Of a stretch of 64,000 nucleotides of DNA, positions 9,125-18,549 are shown in pieces (positions within the stretch are counted from its first letter, which is position 1; the number at the start of each line of letters is the position of its first letter). Where the stretch lies: contig NZ_BMUI01000001.1 in the NCBI RefSeq assembly GCF_014650115.1, positions 186,001 through 250,000 on the forward strand, given 5' to 3'. A program made the position numbers and the translations under genes. This DNA is from Streptomyces olivaceoviridis (GTDB lineage Bacteria > Actinomycetota > Actinomycetes > Streptomycetales > Streptomycetaceae). The notes beneath the pieces were generated by a model. That model searched no databases. It was given only the letters and a program-made list of their open reading frames with translations, and was not told where the DNA came from.

Positions 9125-10866
9125 TGCGCGGCGCTGCCTGGCAGGCCCGGATCGCCTGCGGCGACGCGGTCGGGGCGGGATTCCTGGTCACCGGCCGCCG
9201 GCTGCTGACCTGCGCCCATGTCGTCAGGTGGAGTGACCGGGCGGCGGTGACCGTCACCTTCCCGCACGCACGCGAGCTGGGCGCGCTGTCCGCCTCGGTC
9301 GTCGCCCACGGCGGCTGGGCGGGCGGGGTCACCGACCCCGGCGATCTCGCCGTACTCGAACTGGACCGTGACGTCCCGCTCGCCCCGGCCGGTTTCGCCC
9401 CGCCGGACGCCGCGTACACCGAGCCGTACCCCCGGCTGGTCGCGTACGGCTTCCCCGAGGGCTACGACGAGGGCACGCTCGCCGAGTGCCAGCCCGTCTC
9501 CGGCCAGTTGATCGCCGGGGAGTGGCTGGAGCTGGTGGCGTGGCAGGGGCACGGGCAACCGCTCGTGGACGGGTTCAGCGGGGCGGCGGCGACGCTCCCG
9601 GACGGCAGGGTGGCGGGCATGGTCACCGCGGCCGTGGGGTCGTCGCCGGACGTGCGCAAGGGCCGGATGCTGCCGCTGGACGTGCTGGCCCGGTACTGGC
9701 CGGAGCTGGGCGAACTGGTGCCCACTCCGGGCCACCGGGACGACGCCCGCCGGCGGCTGTACGCCCTGCTGCGCCGGGCCGTGGCCGCCGCCGACCCGGT
9801 GGGCGACCCGAACCGGCTGTACGTGGACGCGGTGGGCGTCTTCGGGCCGCCCCTGCCCCCGGGCGGCTTCCCCTCCCTGTGGGACGCCGCCGCCTATGTG
9901 CAGTGGGAGGTCCCCGATCCGCAGGCGGTGAGCCGGTTCGCCGACCGGCTGCTGGAACTGCTGGACCCCGAGGCGGTGTCACAGACCCCGGCTGCCCCGG
10001 ACGCCCCGGCCCCGGCCGGCACGCCGGCGGCTCCCGCCTGGTCCCCGGTGGTCGTGGAGATCGATCACAGCGGTGCCGGTCCCGACCAGGTGACCGTGGA
10101 GGTGTCCGCCTACCGCGACGGCCGGCGCCGGCCGGTGGGCGCCCGCCGGCTGCCGCGCACCGGGGTGCGGGCCTACGTCCAGAGCCGCATCGACGAAGCC
10201 GTCGCCCACCTCGCCCCTGACGCGGACGAGCTGGTGACGTTCGTCCTGCCGCGCGAGTGGCTCAACGAGGCGGTGGCGCAGTGGGAGTGCGGCGCGGACG
10301 ACAGCACGCCGCTCGGCTGCGCCTACCCCCTCGTGGTGACCGACCGGGCGCGCCACCACAGCGGCCGGCTGCGCCACCAGTTGCGCAAGAGGTGGCAGAA
10401 GCTGGACTCCGGCGGCGGCATCGAGGTGCACCGGGTCGAGTGCGGCACCCGGGAACGGCCGCCGAGCCTGCGCAAACGGCTCTGGGACGGCGACGCCGGG
10501 GTGGCGGGCTACGCGGCCCCGCCCGCGGCGGCACGGCAGCACTTCGAGGTCGGTCTCACCGTGCCCGTCCCGGTCCTGCTGTGGCCGCGCACCGGCTCCC
10601 CCTGCGCCGGGCACGAGGAGGCGTCCCGCACGGACACCGCCCCCGGGGAACCGCCCTGTCCCGGCGCCGCGTTCCTCGACCAGCTCGCCGCCTCGGTCGC
10701 CGGCGTGCCGCCCGCCGAACTCCCGCGCCACGTCCTGTCGTTGCGGCTGACCGCGGACGCCGCCGACGAGCCGGACCGGCACTGGGCGAGAGACCTCCAG
10801 CTGCTGTGGGACGACCCGCGCTGCTTCCCCGAGACCACCGCGAGCCTGCACTCGCCCGTCGCCTGA
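9124..10866 (+). CDS. Trypsin-like protease fused to a VMAP-C domain
   Basis: A 580-residue cytoplasmic protein without signal peptide. Residues 8-200 are a trypsin-like domain with the likely triad H32 (LTCAHVV), D74 (GDLAVLEL) and S152 (DGFSGAAA). Residues about 205-285 are a small helical effector-associated/VMAP-M-like module. From about 305 to the end is a vWA-MoxR-associated protein C-terminal domain (VMAP-C), recognisable by TFVLPREWLNEAVAQWE. In the published model VMAP proteins bridge MoxR ATPases to effectors, here presumably the protease itself. The start overlaps the upstream stop by one base. MoxR and SAV_2336-type genes follow on the same strand after 43 bp. Confidence 0.8.
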   Translation: MRGAAWQARIACGDAVGAGFLVTGRRLLTCAHVVRWSDRAAVTVTFPHARELGALSASVVAHGGWAGGVTDPGDLAVLELDRDVPLAPAGFAPPDAAYTEPYPRLVAYGFPEGYDEGTLAECQPVSGQLIAGEWLELVAWQGHGQPLVDGFSGAAATLPDGRVAGMVTAAVGSSPDVRKGRMLPLDVLARYWPELGELVPTPGHRDDARRRLYALLRRAVAAADPVGDPNRLYVDAVGVFGPPLPPGGFPSLWDAAAYVQWEVPDPQAVSRFADRLLELLDPEAVSQTPAAPDAPAPAGTPAAPAWSPVVVEIDHSGAGPDQVTVEVSAYRDGRRRPVGARRLPRTGVRAYVQSRIDEAVAHLAPDADELVTFVLPREWLNEAVAQWECGADDSTPLGCAYPLVVTDRARHHSGRLRHQLRKRWQKLDSGGGIEVHRVECGTRERPPSLRKRLWDGDAGVAGYAAPPAAARQHFEVGLTVPVPVLLWPRTGSPCAGHEEASRTDTAPGEPPCPGAAFLDQLAASVAGVPPAELPRHVLSLRLTADAADEPDRHWARDLQLLWDDPRCFPETTASLHSPVA

Positions 10867-10909
10867 CCCACCGCACGACCGAACCGCCCCCCACGGAGAA
10901 GAAGAGCCC

Positions 10910-11944
10910 ATGCCCCTGTGGCCCGTCTACACCGGTACGAACGAGCCGCACGACGGCATCGCCGAGCTGCCCCCGCCGCCGCCCTGGCGGGACTTCGACG
11001 GCGGGCCGGTGCTCCCGGCGCCGGACGCGTCCGCCGACGCCTCCGCCGTCTCCCCCGACCGCACGCACCGCGCCGAGACGTACCAGGCCACGGCGGAGAC
11101 GGTCCAGCTCGTCAACGCGGCCCTGTATCTGCGCCGCCCGCTGCTGGTCACCGGCCCGCCCGGCACCGGCAAGTCCTCGCTCGTGTACGCGGTCGCCCGT
11201 GAGCTGCGGCTCGGCCCGGTGCTGCGCTGGAACATCACCAGCCGCAGCACGCTCCACGACGGCCTCTACCAGTACGACCCGCTCTCGCGGCTGTACGCGG
11301 CCCGGCAGGAGGCCGCCCGGCAGGGCGGGGCCGAGGGCGCGGACGACCGGTCGGGCATCGAGCACCATCTGCGCCTGGGCCCCCTCGGCACCGCCCTCCT
11401 GCCGTACGCCCGGCCCCGCGCGCTGCTCATCGACGAGATCGACAAGAGTGACCTGGACCTGCCCAACGACCTGCTGAACGTGCTGGAGGAGGGACAGTAC
11501 GAGGTCCCCGAGCTGGTGCGGGCCGCGCGGCTCGCGCCGGACGGCGTCGCCGAGGTGCTGGCCGACGGCACCGACGAGCGGGTCCCGGTGGCCCGCGGGC
11601 GGGTCCGCTGCCGGGCCTTCCCCTTCGTCGTCCTCACCAGCAACGGCGAGCGCGAGTTCCCGCCCGCCTTCCTGCGCCGCTGCGTCACCCTGCACCTGCG
11701 CCAGCCCGACGACCGCCAGCTCGCCGGGATCGTCCGCGCCCACCTGGGCGAACCCGACGCCCACGCGCGCACCCTGATCGACCGGTTCCTGTCCCGGGCG
11801 GGCACCGGCGACCTGGCCACGGACCAGCTCCTCAACGCGATCTACCTGGCCCGCTCCGCCGACCTGGACGCCGACTCCCTCGACCGGCTGGCCGAACAGC
11901 TGATGCCGTACCTGGGACAGACCGCGCGGTCCGATGTCTTCTGA
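10910..11944 (+). CDS. MoxR-family AAA+ ATPase
   Basis: A 344-residue AAA+ ATPase: Walker A GPPGTGKS (82-89), Walker B LLIDEID (172-178), and the sensor-1 asparagine in VVLTSNGEREFPPAFLRRC, with the RR that often serves as an arginine finger. The N terminus is a Pro-rich lead of about 50 residues. MoxR ATPases remodel or activate partner proteins, usually via a vWA protein; here the downstream protein has a vWA-like segment. The ATG at 10910 has GGAGAAGAAG 6-15 bp upstream. The stop shares one base with the next gene's start (TGATG), so equimolar synthesis is likely. Confidence 0.9.
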   Translation: MPLWPVYTGTNEPHDGIAELPPPPPWRDFDGGPVLPAPDASADASAVSPDRTHRAETYQATAETVQLVNAALYLRRPLLVTGPPGTGKSSLVYAVARELRLGPVLRWNITSRSTLHDGLYQYDPLSRLYAARQEAARQGGAEGADDRSGIEHHLRLGPLGTALLPYARPRALLIDEIDKSDLDLPNDLLNVLEEGQYEVPELVRAARLAPDGVAEVLADGTDERVPVARGRVRCRAFPFVVLTSNGEREFPPAFLRRCVTLHLRQPDDRQLAGIVRAHLGEPDAHARTLIDRFLSRAGTGDLATDQLLNAIYLARSADLDADSLDRLAEQLMPYLGQTARSDVF

Positions 11945-14900
11945 TGTCCGCTGAGTCCTCCGGGGCCGCCCCGCGCCCCCGCTCCCCGGATCCGCTGGTC
12001 CGCCTGGCCGACATCCTGGCCGAGGCGGCCCACGGGGTGCGCCCGACCCCGCTGGAACTGGCCGAGGTGCTCTGGCTGGCCCGGCAGATGACTCCCGACG
12101 CGCACGACGACGCCCCTGCCCCCGCCGTTCCCGCCGCCCCCGCTCCCGCCGGGCCCGGGGGCCCGGAGCGGGACGCCCCGGCCCCGCCCCCGCCGCCGAG
12201 GGAGCCGGCAGGGGGGCCGGAGCCCGCCGCCGAGCCGCCCTCCCGCGTCCCCCTGCACCTGCCCGCCCGCCGTCCCGCCCCGGCCGCGGACCGGTCCCAC
12301 ACCCCGCTGCTGGCCCCGGCGCCCCCGATGCTGCGCCACCCGCTCGCGCTGCAACGCGCGCTGCGCCCCCTGGGACGGCGTATCGAGGCACCCGTGGGCC
12401 TGGAGCTGGACGAGCCGGCGACCGCCGACCGCATCGCCCGCCTCGGTGCCGACCCCGCGTGGTGGCTGCCGGTGCTGCGTCCCGCACGGGAGCGCTGGCT
12501 GCGCCTGAACCTGGTGCACGACGCCGGCCCCACCATGCCGGTCTGGCGGCCCCTGGTCCGCGAACTGCACACGGTCCTGGCCCAGTCGGGCGCCTTCCGC
12601 ACGGTCGCCCTCCACCGCGCCGCCGCCGACGGCACCGTGCGCGGCCCCGCCCCGCACACCCCCGCCGACGGCCGTACCGTCACCCTCCTGATCAGCGACT
12701 GCATGGGCCCGCAGTGGCGGGAGGGCCCCGCCGGCACCCGCTGGTTCGCCACCCTGCACCGCTGGGCGCGCCGGACGCCCCTGGCCGTCGTCCAACCGCT
12801 CCCGGAACACCTGTGGCGGGACACCGCCCTGCCCACCACCCCGGGCACCCTGTCGGCCCCGCACCCCGCCGCCCCCACGGCGACGCTCGCGTTCACCCCG
12901 TACGAGCCGCCCGAGTCCGCCGTGACCGGCGGTGCGGTCCCGCTCCCCGTGCTGGAGCCGGAGCCGCGGTGGCTCGGGCACTGGGCCGGGCTGCTCGCCA
13001 CCCCGGGCGGCGGGGGGTTCCCGGGCGCGGTCGCCCGGCTGGGGCGCCCGCTGCCGGCGGACGCCGAGGACCGTACGGACGTCGGGCTGCTGTCCGCCGA
13101 GGAGCTGGTCCTGCGGTTCCGGGCGACCGCCTCCCCGGAGGCGGTCCGGCTGGCCGGCCATCTCGCGGTGGGCCGCCCCGATCTGCCGGTGATGCGCCTG
13201 GTCCAGGCCGCCGTCGAACCCGATCCGCGCCCCCAGCACCTGGCCGAGGTGATCGTCAGCGGGATGCTCACCACCGCCCCGTACGGTCCGCCCGGCTCCT
13301 ACGCCTTCCGGGACGGCGTGCGCGAGCTGCTGCTGCTCGGCCTGCCCCGCACCGACCGCCACCGCACCACCGGACTCCTCGACCGCATGGGCGAGTTCAT
13401 CGACCGCAGGGCGGGCCGGGCGCCGGGCGAGTTCCGGGCGTCGGTCCCGGCCGCGCGGGGCAGGGGGACGGCCACGGAGGGCGATCCGTTCGCCACGGTC
13501 AGCGAGGACAGCGTCCGGCGGCTGACGGCGGACGGCGCCGGGGAGCCGTTCGCGGGGCGGTACCGACTGCTGCGGCAGGCCGGGGGCACGGGCCGCGCGG
13601 GCTGGCTCGCCCGGGACACCCGGGACGGTGACGCGCTCGTCGTGCTGCACCGGTATCCGCCGGGACGGTCCCCCGCCGCCTTCCGGGACCTCGGCCGGCG
13701 CCTCGGCGAGCTGCGCCACCCCGGGATCGCGCCGGTCCGCGACCACGGCGTCGCCGACGGATCCCCGTACCTGGTCCGGGAGTTCGTCCCCGGCCTCACC
13801 CTGCGCCGGCGCCTCCAGGAAGCTCCGGGCGGCCTGCCCGCCGAGGAGGTCCGCGCGCTGCTCCCGCCGCTGGCCGAGGCGGTCCTCGCGCTGCACGCGC
13901 AGGACGGGCCGCGCGGTGTGCTGGACACGCACGCCGTCGTGCTCGGCCCGGACGGGCCGGTCCTGACCTGTCTGGACTCCGCGCCGGTGGTCCACGAGAG
14001 CCGGGAGAAGGCCCTCCGGGCGCTCGGGGGCATCGCGCGCGCCCTGTACCCCGACGACTCCGACGCGCTCGGGACGGAGCTGGCCCCGGCCGTCGCGGCG
14101 CTCCTCTCCGACAGCCCGGAGGCCCAGCGGCGCGGCGCCGAGCTGCTGGCGCGGCTGGGGCGGGGGCGGCGGGGCGGTTCCACCGGGGCGGCTGCCGACC
14201 GGGCCGAGATCCGCTTCACGGCCGACGGACTCACCGGCCGCCCGGAAGCCCGCATCACGCTCGAAGCCACCGTGCACGAGATCCTCGCGCGTGGCTCCCT
14301 CGGCCCCCGGCAGTACGAGGCGGAGGTCCGCCCGGACGGCTACCTGGTGCGCACCGCGCCCGGCGCCTATCTCCTGCCCGTCCTCGTCGCCGTGCTGCGC
14401 GAACTCCCCCAGGCGCTCGCCCGGCTGAGCGACCCGCCGCGGCTGCGGGTGACGTTCGGCCGGCCACCCGTCCGGCCGCCGGAGGAAGCCGCGGACGTGC
14501 TGGTCGTCGTACCGCCCGCCCTGTACGACGACTTCGCCGCCAGCTCCGCCGCCCGGCGCTCGCAGCGGTTCCGGCCGCTGTTCCGCGACAGCGCCCCGGA
14601 CAGCCCGCCGGCCGCCTGGTACTGCCCGCTCGGGCCGGGGTCCGCCGAACCCGGGGAGCGGGATCTGGTGCGGGGCCCGTTCATCACGCACGACCTGCGC
14701 GAGCTGGGCGTCCCCACACCGGGGCGCACGGCCGTCGTCCACACGCGGCCCGACGGCCCGCTGACGCTGCTCGACCCGATCCACCCCTACGGCACGCGTC
14801 CGCCCCGTCCGGAGACGTACTACACGGTCGACCTCACCCCGCACGAGACCCGGAGGATCGTGTCCCTGCCGAGTTCCGGCAAGGGCGCGTTCACCGCCGC

Positions 14901-15867
14901 CGTGAAGCTGTCCTGGCGGGTCGACGATCCGGTGGCGTTCGTCCGCGCCGAGGCCGCCGGTGTCTCCGGGCTGCTGCTGGAGCACCTGCGCGGCGCGGCG
15001 GCCCCCGTCACCCGCCGGTATCCGCCGCGCCGGGCGGGCGCGGCCCAGCGGGCGGTGAACGCCGGGGTGGACGACTGGCCGGTCCCGGGACTGACGGTGT
15101 CGTACGCCGTGCAACTGGTCCCCGAGTGGGCGCCCGCGCCCGCGGCCGAGCCACCGGTCCCGTCCCGCCGGCGGCTGACGGCGCTCCTCACGGGCGCCGA
15201 GACGGTGCTGGTCGGCTTCGACGGGCCCCTCGCCCGGCTGTTCCCGGCGCAGACGGCCCGGGAGGCCGTTCTCGACCTGCTGTCCGTCGTCGCCGACCAC
15301 CGCGATCCGCAGGACGCGCTCACGGGCCGGCCGCTGCCCGTCGCGGGCGCCCTGGGCCGGGAGGCGTTCACGCACCCGCTGGACCTGCTGCGCGCCTTCG
15401 CCCACGACGGGCTCGGCCCGCTGCTGCGGGCGCGGCTCGACGAGCTGGAACTGCGGGCCGTACCGGACGCGCCCACGACGCACCGCTCCCTCGCGCTCGT
15501 CCGCGCCCTGCACCGGTCCGGCCGCCGGGTCAGCGTGGTGACCGACGTGTCCACCCAGGCCGTCCACCGCTGCCTGGAGCCCTACCGGCTGCCCCTCGCG
15601 GGCATCCACGGCCGCCGCGCCGACCTCAGCCTGCTGACGCCCCACCCCGACTGTCTGCTGCGCGCCCTGACCACCGTCGGCACACCGGCCCGTTCCTGCG
15701 TGCTGATCAGCTCCTCGGTCGCCGAACTCACCGCGGCCCAGCAGCTCGGCCTCCGCTTCGTCGGCTACGCGCCCACCGCCGCCGGCCGGCGCGTGCTGCG
15801 CGAGGGCGGCAGCGAGGTCACGGTCTCCTCCCTCGAACCGCTGGTGGAGGCGCTGCACGCCCGTTGA
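11944..15867 (+). CDS. SAV_2336-type multidomain protein: vWA-like, pseudokinase, HAD-like
   Basis: A 1307-residue protein. Order: SAV_2336 N-terminal helical domain (about 10-50, VRLADILAEAAHGVRPTPLELAE); a Pro/Ala linker (55-120); a vWA-like region (about 180-330, with LNLVHDAGPTMPVW and LISDCMG); a protein-kinase-like domain (about 537-740); a beta-rich region (about 755-1070); and a HAD-like C terminus (about 1080-1307). The kinase domain lacks the usual beta3 lysine and HRD/DFG residues, so it looks like a pseudokinase. In the HAD segment the nucleophile Asp is replaced by Gly (VLVGFDGPL, G1091) and motif IV reads LISSSVAE, so phosphatase activity is doubtful. It is coupled to moxR by a one-base overlap and is probably the scaffold or sensor of the system. 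Confidence 0.8.
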   Translation: MSAESSGAAPRPRSPDPLVRLADILAEAAHGVRPTPLELAEVLWLARQMTPDAHDDAPAPAVPAAPAPAGPGGPERDAPAPPPPPREPAGGPEPAAEPPSRVPLHLPARRPAPAADRSHTPLLAPAPPMLRHPLALQRALRPLGRRIEAPVGLELDEPATADRIARLGADPAWWLPVLRPARERWLRLNLVHDAGPTMPVWRPLVRELHTVLAQSGAFRTVALHRAAADGTVRGPAPHTPADGRTVTLLISDCMGPQWREGPAGTRWFATLHRWARRTPLAVVQPLPEHLWRDTALPTTPGTLSAPHPAAPTATLAFTPYEPPESAVTGGAVPLPVLEPEPRWLGHWAGLLATPGGGGFPGAVARLGRPLPADAEDRTDVGLLSAEELVLRFRATASPEAVRLAGHLAVGRPDLPVMRLVQAAVEPDPRPQHLAEVIVSGMLTTAPYGPPGSYAFRDGVRELLLLGLPRTDRHRTTGLLDRMGEFIDRRAGRAPGEFRASVPAARGRGTATEGDPFATVSEDSVRRLTADGAGEPFAGRYRLLRQAGGTGRAGWLARDTRDGDALVVLHRYPPGRSPAAFRDLGRRLGELRHPGIAPVRDHGVADGSPYLVREFVPGLTLRRRLQEAPGGLPAEEVRALLPPLAEAVLALHAQDGPRGVLDTHAVVLGPDGPVLTCLDSAPVVHESREKALRALGGIARALYPDDSDALGTELAPAVAALLSDSPEAQRRGAELLARLGRGRRGGSTGAAADRAEIRFTADGLTGRPEARITLEATVHEILARGSLGPRQYEAEVRPDGYLVRTAPGAYLLPVLVAVLRELPQALARLSDPPRLRVTFGRPPVRPPEEAADVLVVVPPALYDDFAASSAARRSQRFRPLFRDSAPDSPPAAWYCPLGPGSAEPGERDLVRGPFITHDLRELGVPTPGRTAVVHTRPDGPLTLLDPIHPYGTRPPRPETYYTVDLTPHETRRIVSLPSSGKGAFTAAVKLSWRVDDPVAFVRAEAAGVSGLLLEHLRGAAAPVTRRYPPRRAGAAQRAVNAGVDDWPVPGLTVSYAVQLVPEWAPAPAAEPPVPSRRRLTALLTGAETVLVGFDGPLARLFPAQTAREAVLDLLSVVADHRDPQDALTGRPLPVAGALGREAFTHPLDLLRAFAHDGLGPLLRARLDELELRAVPDAPTTHRSLALVRALHRSGRRVSVVTDVSTQAVHRCLEPYRLPLAGIHGRRADLSLLTPHPDCLLRALTTVGTPARSCVLISSSVAELTAAQQLGLRFVGYAPTAAGRRVLREGGSEVTVSSLEPLVEALHAR

Positions 15868-16024
15868 CCCGCCGACACTCCGGGGCGGCCGGAAATTACG
15901 CCCGTTCGGCGGCACCCCGCCCGGCGGCCCAGGAAGGGCGCCCGCTCCCGGGCCCGCGCAGGATTCGAGTGAGCCCGCCGGACAGGCGGGGGACCCAAGG
16001 CCCGCGCACTCGGGAGGATCCGCC

Positions 16025-17062
16025 GTGACCGTCAGCCTGGAGCGGCTGCGCCGCTGTCACTTCGCCGTCGACCTGGGCGCGGCCCGCACCCGCGTGTACG
16101 TGAAGGGCTCCGGTCTGGTCGTGGACCAGCCTTCGGTCGCCGCGGTGAACACCCGTACCGGCGCGCTGATCGCGGTGGGCGAGTTCGCGGAGAAGATGAC
16201 GGGACGCACCCCGCACTACATCAGGGTCGTACGGCCCATCGCCGGAGGCACGGTGGTGGACATCGAGATGGCCCAGCGGATGCTGCGGCATCTGCTCGGC
16301 GACAAGATGCGCCGGGCGCTGCGCCGCAAGCCCCGGCTGCGGGCGGCGGCCTGTGCCCCGCACGACGCCGATCCGCTGGCCCAGCGCGCCACGACGGAGA
16401 CGCTGGTCGGGCTGGGGGCCAGGCGGGTGGAGCTGGTGGACACGCTGATCGCCGCCGCCGTGGGGTGCGGGCTGCCGGTGGAGCGGCCCGAGGCCACCAT
16501 GGTCATGGTGTGCGGGGCGGCGGCGACCCAGGTCGCGGTGCTCTCGCTGGGCTCCATCGTCACCGCCGAGCGGATCCCGGTGGGCGGCGAGGCCGTGGAC
16601 CACGCGATCGTGCAGCACCTGCGGCACGCGCACGCGCTGATGCTGCCCAGCCAGGCGGTACGGCCGCTGCAACTGGCCCTGTCCGGCAACGGGCTGACCC
16701 CGCACGGTCCGGCGTCGACCGAGATCCACGGCCGGGACGTGGCGACGGGGCTGGCGCGCAGTGTGCGGGTGGACACCGCCGCCGTGCGCGACGCGATCCA
16801 GACCCCGCTGACGGCCGTCCTGGACGCCATCGGCAAGGTGCTGCGCGAGTGCCCGCCGGACCTGGTGGCCGACCTCGCCGACCGCGGGATCATGATGGTC
16901 GGCGGCTCGGCGCTGCTGCCCGGGTTCGACCAGATGCTCCGGCAGGCCACCGGGATGCCGGTGCGCATCGCCGAGCGGCCCGACGTGTGCGCGGCGCAGG
17001 GCCTGGGCGCCATGCTGGAGGGCCGGATCGAACCGCTGGTCCTGGACCCGCTCGCCACCTGA
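16025..17062 (+). CDS. mbl: MreB-like actin homologue Mbl
   Basis: A 345-residue actin-fold protein: phosphate-1 loop AVDLGAARTRVYVKG at the N terminus, a connect-like GGTVVDIEMAQRML, and adenosine-loop MVGGSALLPGFDQML near 295-310. In Streptomyces, Mbl works with MreB in sporulation septa and the spore wall, assembling under the membrane. The main mreB-mreC operon is elsewhere, as expected for mbl. The GTG at 16025 is preceded by GGGAGGATCC. The position between the SAV_2336-type gene and regulatory STAS/ANTAR genes matches my memory of the S. coelicolor order, which supports Mbl over MreB. Length is normal for the family. Confidence 0.85.
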   Translation: MTVSLERLRRCHFAVDLGAARTRVYVKGSGLVVDQPSVAAVNTRTGALIAVGEFAEKMTGRTPHYIRVVRPIAGGTVVDIEMAQRMLRHLLGDKMRRALRRKPRLRAAACAPHDADPLAQRATTETLVGLGARRVELVDTLIAAAVGCGLPVERPEATMVMVCGAAATQVAVLSLGSIVTAERIPVGGEAVDHAIVQHLRHAHALMLPSQAVRPLQLALSGNGLTPHGPASTEIHGRDVATGLARSVRVDTAAVRDAIQTPLTAVLDAIGKVLRECPPDLVADLADRGIMMVGGSALLPGFDQMLRQATGMPVRIAERPDVCAAQGLGAMLEGRIEPLVLDPLAT

Positions 17063-17083
17063 GCCCGCTCGGGGGGGGTGCCG

Positions 17084-18046
17084 TCAGCGGCGCAGGTAGG
17101 AGCGGATCGTCGTCCCCTCCGGGCCCGTGTGCGTGCGGACCAGGTCCGACACCAGGTTGACCAGCAGCAGTCCGCGTCCGCCCCGCTGGTCGCGGGCGGC
17201 GGGGCGGCGGCCGGCCAGCGGGTCGGCGAGGCGGCCCTTGTCGCGGACCTCGCACAGCACGTACCCGTCCTCGGGCCACACCGTGAGGGCGCCGGTGCCC
17301 CCGCCGTGGACGACGCTGTTCGTGGTCAGCTCGGCGGTGATCAGCGCCAGGTTCTCCAGGGCCAGGCCGGTCAGGCCCAGCCGGGCGCCGTGGTCGGTGG
17401 CCAGGTGCCGGACGGCGGACAGGGAGTCCTCGTCGAAGGAGAGGCGCAGCAGGCCGGGGCCGGCGTCGGGGGCGGGCGGCAGCGGCTCGTTGTAGCGGGA
17501 GACCACGCCGTCGGGGTCGTAGGCCGCGCTGGTCCGTTCGGCGCCGGAGCCGGCCGGGATGACGACCGGGTGGGTGGCGTACGCGTCGGCGAGCGCCCGC
17601 TCGTCCAGGCGGGCGGTGTCGTACGGGCACAGGATGGTGACCTCGCGGCCCTGGAACGCCGCGTTGATGAGCGCCTCGTGCTGGGCGCAGGCCGGGTACT
17701 CGGCCGGGCTGCGGCCCGCCCAGACCGGCTCACCGATGATGTGGACCCGGCGGCCGGGCGGCTGGGCGTCGGCGAAGGCGCGGAGCACACCGGGGATGAT
17801 CCGGCCGGGGTTGCGTCCGGCCTCCCGCATGTCCAGGAACCGTACGGCTGCGCCGTCGGCGCCCAGCTCGTCCTCGATCAGCCGCAGGTTCTCGCCGGGG
17901 ACGGCGACCGCGACCGGCTCGCCGGCCGCCAGCGCCGCCCGGACGAACGGCACGGTGCCGGCGACGTACTCCCGCGCGTCGGCGTAGAAGAGCGCGGGGT
18001 GCACGAACGGGCCCGCGGTCTGTCCGGATTCGGTGGTCGCGGTCAT
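17084..18046 (-). CDS. MEDS domain plus anti-sigma-type histidine-kinase-like ATPase
   Basis: A 320-residue soluble regulator. Residues 12-180 match the MEDS (MEthanogen/methylotroph DcmR Sensory) domain, with HPALFYADAREYVAGTVPFV and GEPVWAGR. Residues 195-320 are a HATPase_c fold of the RsbW/SpoIIAB class: N box LALITAELTTNSVVHGG, then CEVRDKGRLADPL and GGRGLLLVNLVSDLVRT. There is no phosphorylatable His domain, so it most likely binds a sigma factor or a STAS partner. It overlaps the upstream STAS gene by four bases (ATGA), which points to an anti-sigma/antagonist pair. The partner sigma factor is not in the window. Confidence 0.82.
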   Translation of the reverse strand: MTATTESGQTAGPFVHPALFYADAREYVAGTVPFVRAALAAGEPVAVAVPGENLRLIEDELGADGAAVRFLDMREAGRNPGRIIPGVLRAFADAQPPGRRVHIIGEPVWAGRSPAEYPACAQHEALINAAFQGREVTILCPYDTARLDERALADAYATHPVVIPAGSGAERTSAAYDPDGVVSRYNEPLPPAPDAGPGLLRLSFDEDSLSAVRHLATDHGARLGLTGLALENLALITAELTTNSVVHGGGTGALTVWPEDGYVLCEVRDKGRLADPLAGRRPAARDQRGGRGLLLVNLVSDLVRTHTGPEGTTIRSYLRR

Positions 18047-18423
18047 GACGTCCGCACCTCGATCCCCGGCAGACCGGGCCACAGCAGGTCCAGTATCCGT
18101 GGCAGGGCGTCCGGGGGCCGGTCCAGCACCAGACGCCGGCGCCCGCCGAGGCCGCGGGCGGCGTCCGCCAGTGCGCCGGCGCCCGCGACGTCGACGAAGG
18201 TCAGCGCGGAAAGCTCCAAGTGATACACGTCCTCGCCCTCGCGAACGGCCCGCTCCAGCGCGCGCTCCCAGATGCCGCGTGTGCCCAGGCTCACCTCGCC
18301 CGCCGCCCGGAATCCGGTCCGCCCGGCCAACGGGGACACATCGAGCCGTGGTGCCGAGGGCGCCGGCACCGCCGGCCTCGGCACCACTGCCGACCGGGGC
18401 CGCGCCGGTTCAGCTGCGTTCAC
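18043..18423 (-). CDS. STAS domain protein (anti-anti-sigma-like)
   Basis: A 126-residue protein with a Pro-rich N terminus of about 30 residues and a STAS domain. The usual phosphoserine position reads FVDVAGAG, so the Ser/Thr is replaced by Val and regulation by phosphorylation at this site is unlikely. The GTG at 18423 was chosen because GTCTCCC on the + strand gives a GGGAGA ribosome binding site 5 bp away. It is translationally coupled (ATGA) to the MEDS/ATPase gene and divergent from the STAS-ANTAR gene. Confidence 0.75.
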   Translation of the reverse strand: MNAAEPARPRSAVVPRPAVPAPSAPRLDVSPLAGRTGFRAAGEVSLGTRGIWERALERAVREGEDVYHLELSALTFVDVAGAGALADAARGLGGRRRLVLDRPPDALPRILDLLWPGLPGIEVRTS

Positions 18424-18549
18424 GCCGTCTCCCAGCCGCACGGGTACATGAGTGCCCAGTATGCGCCTCGGCTCCCCCGGTGGTGTGTAGGTCCATGCGC
18501 CCGGGGCAGGCGAGCCGGGAACGACCGACGGCGGAGCGAGACGGGAAAC

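Noticed and set aside
11842..15915. Long minus-strand open frame opposite the SAV_2336-type gene
   Set aside because: Composition is that of a shadow frame; no start context and no motif.
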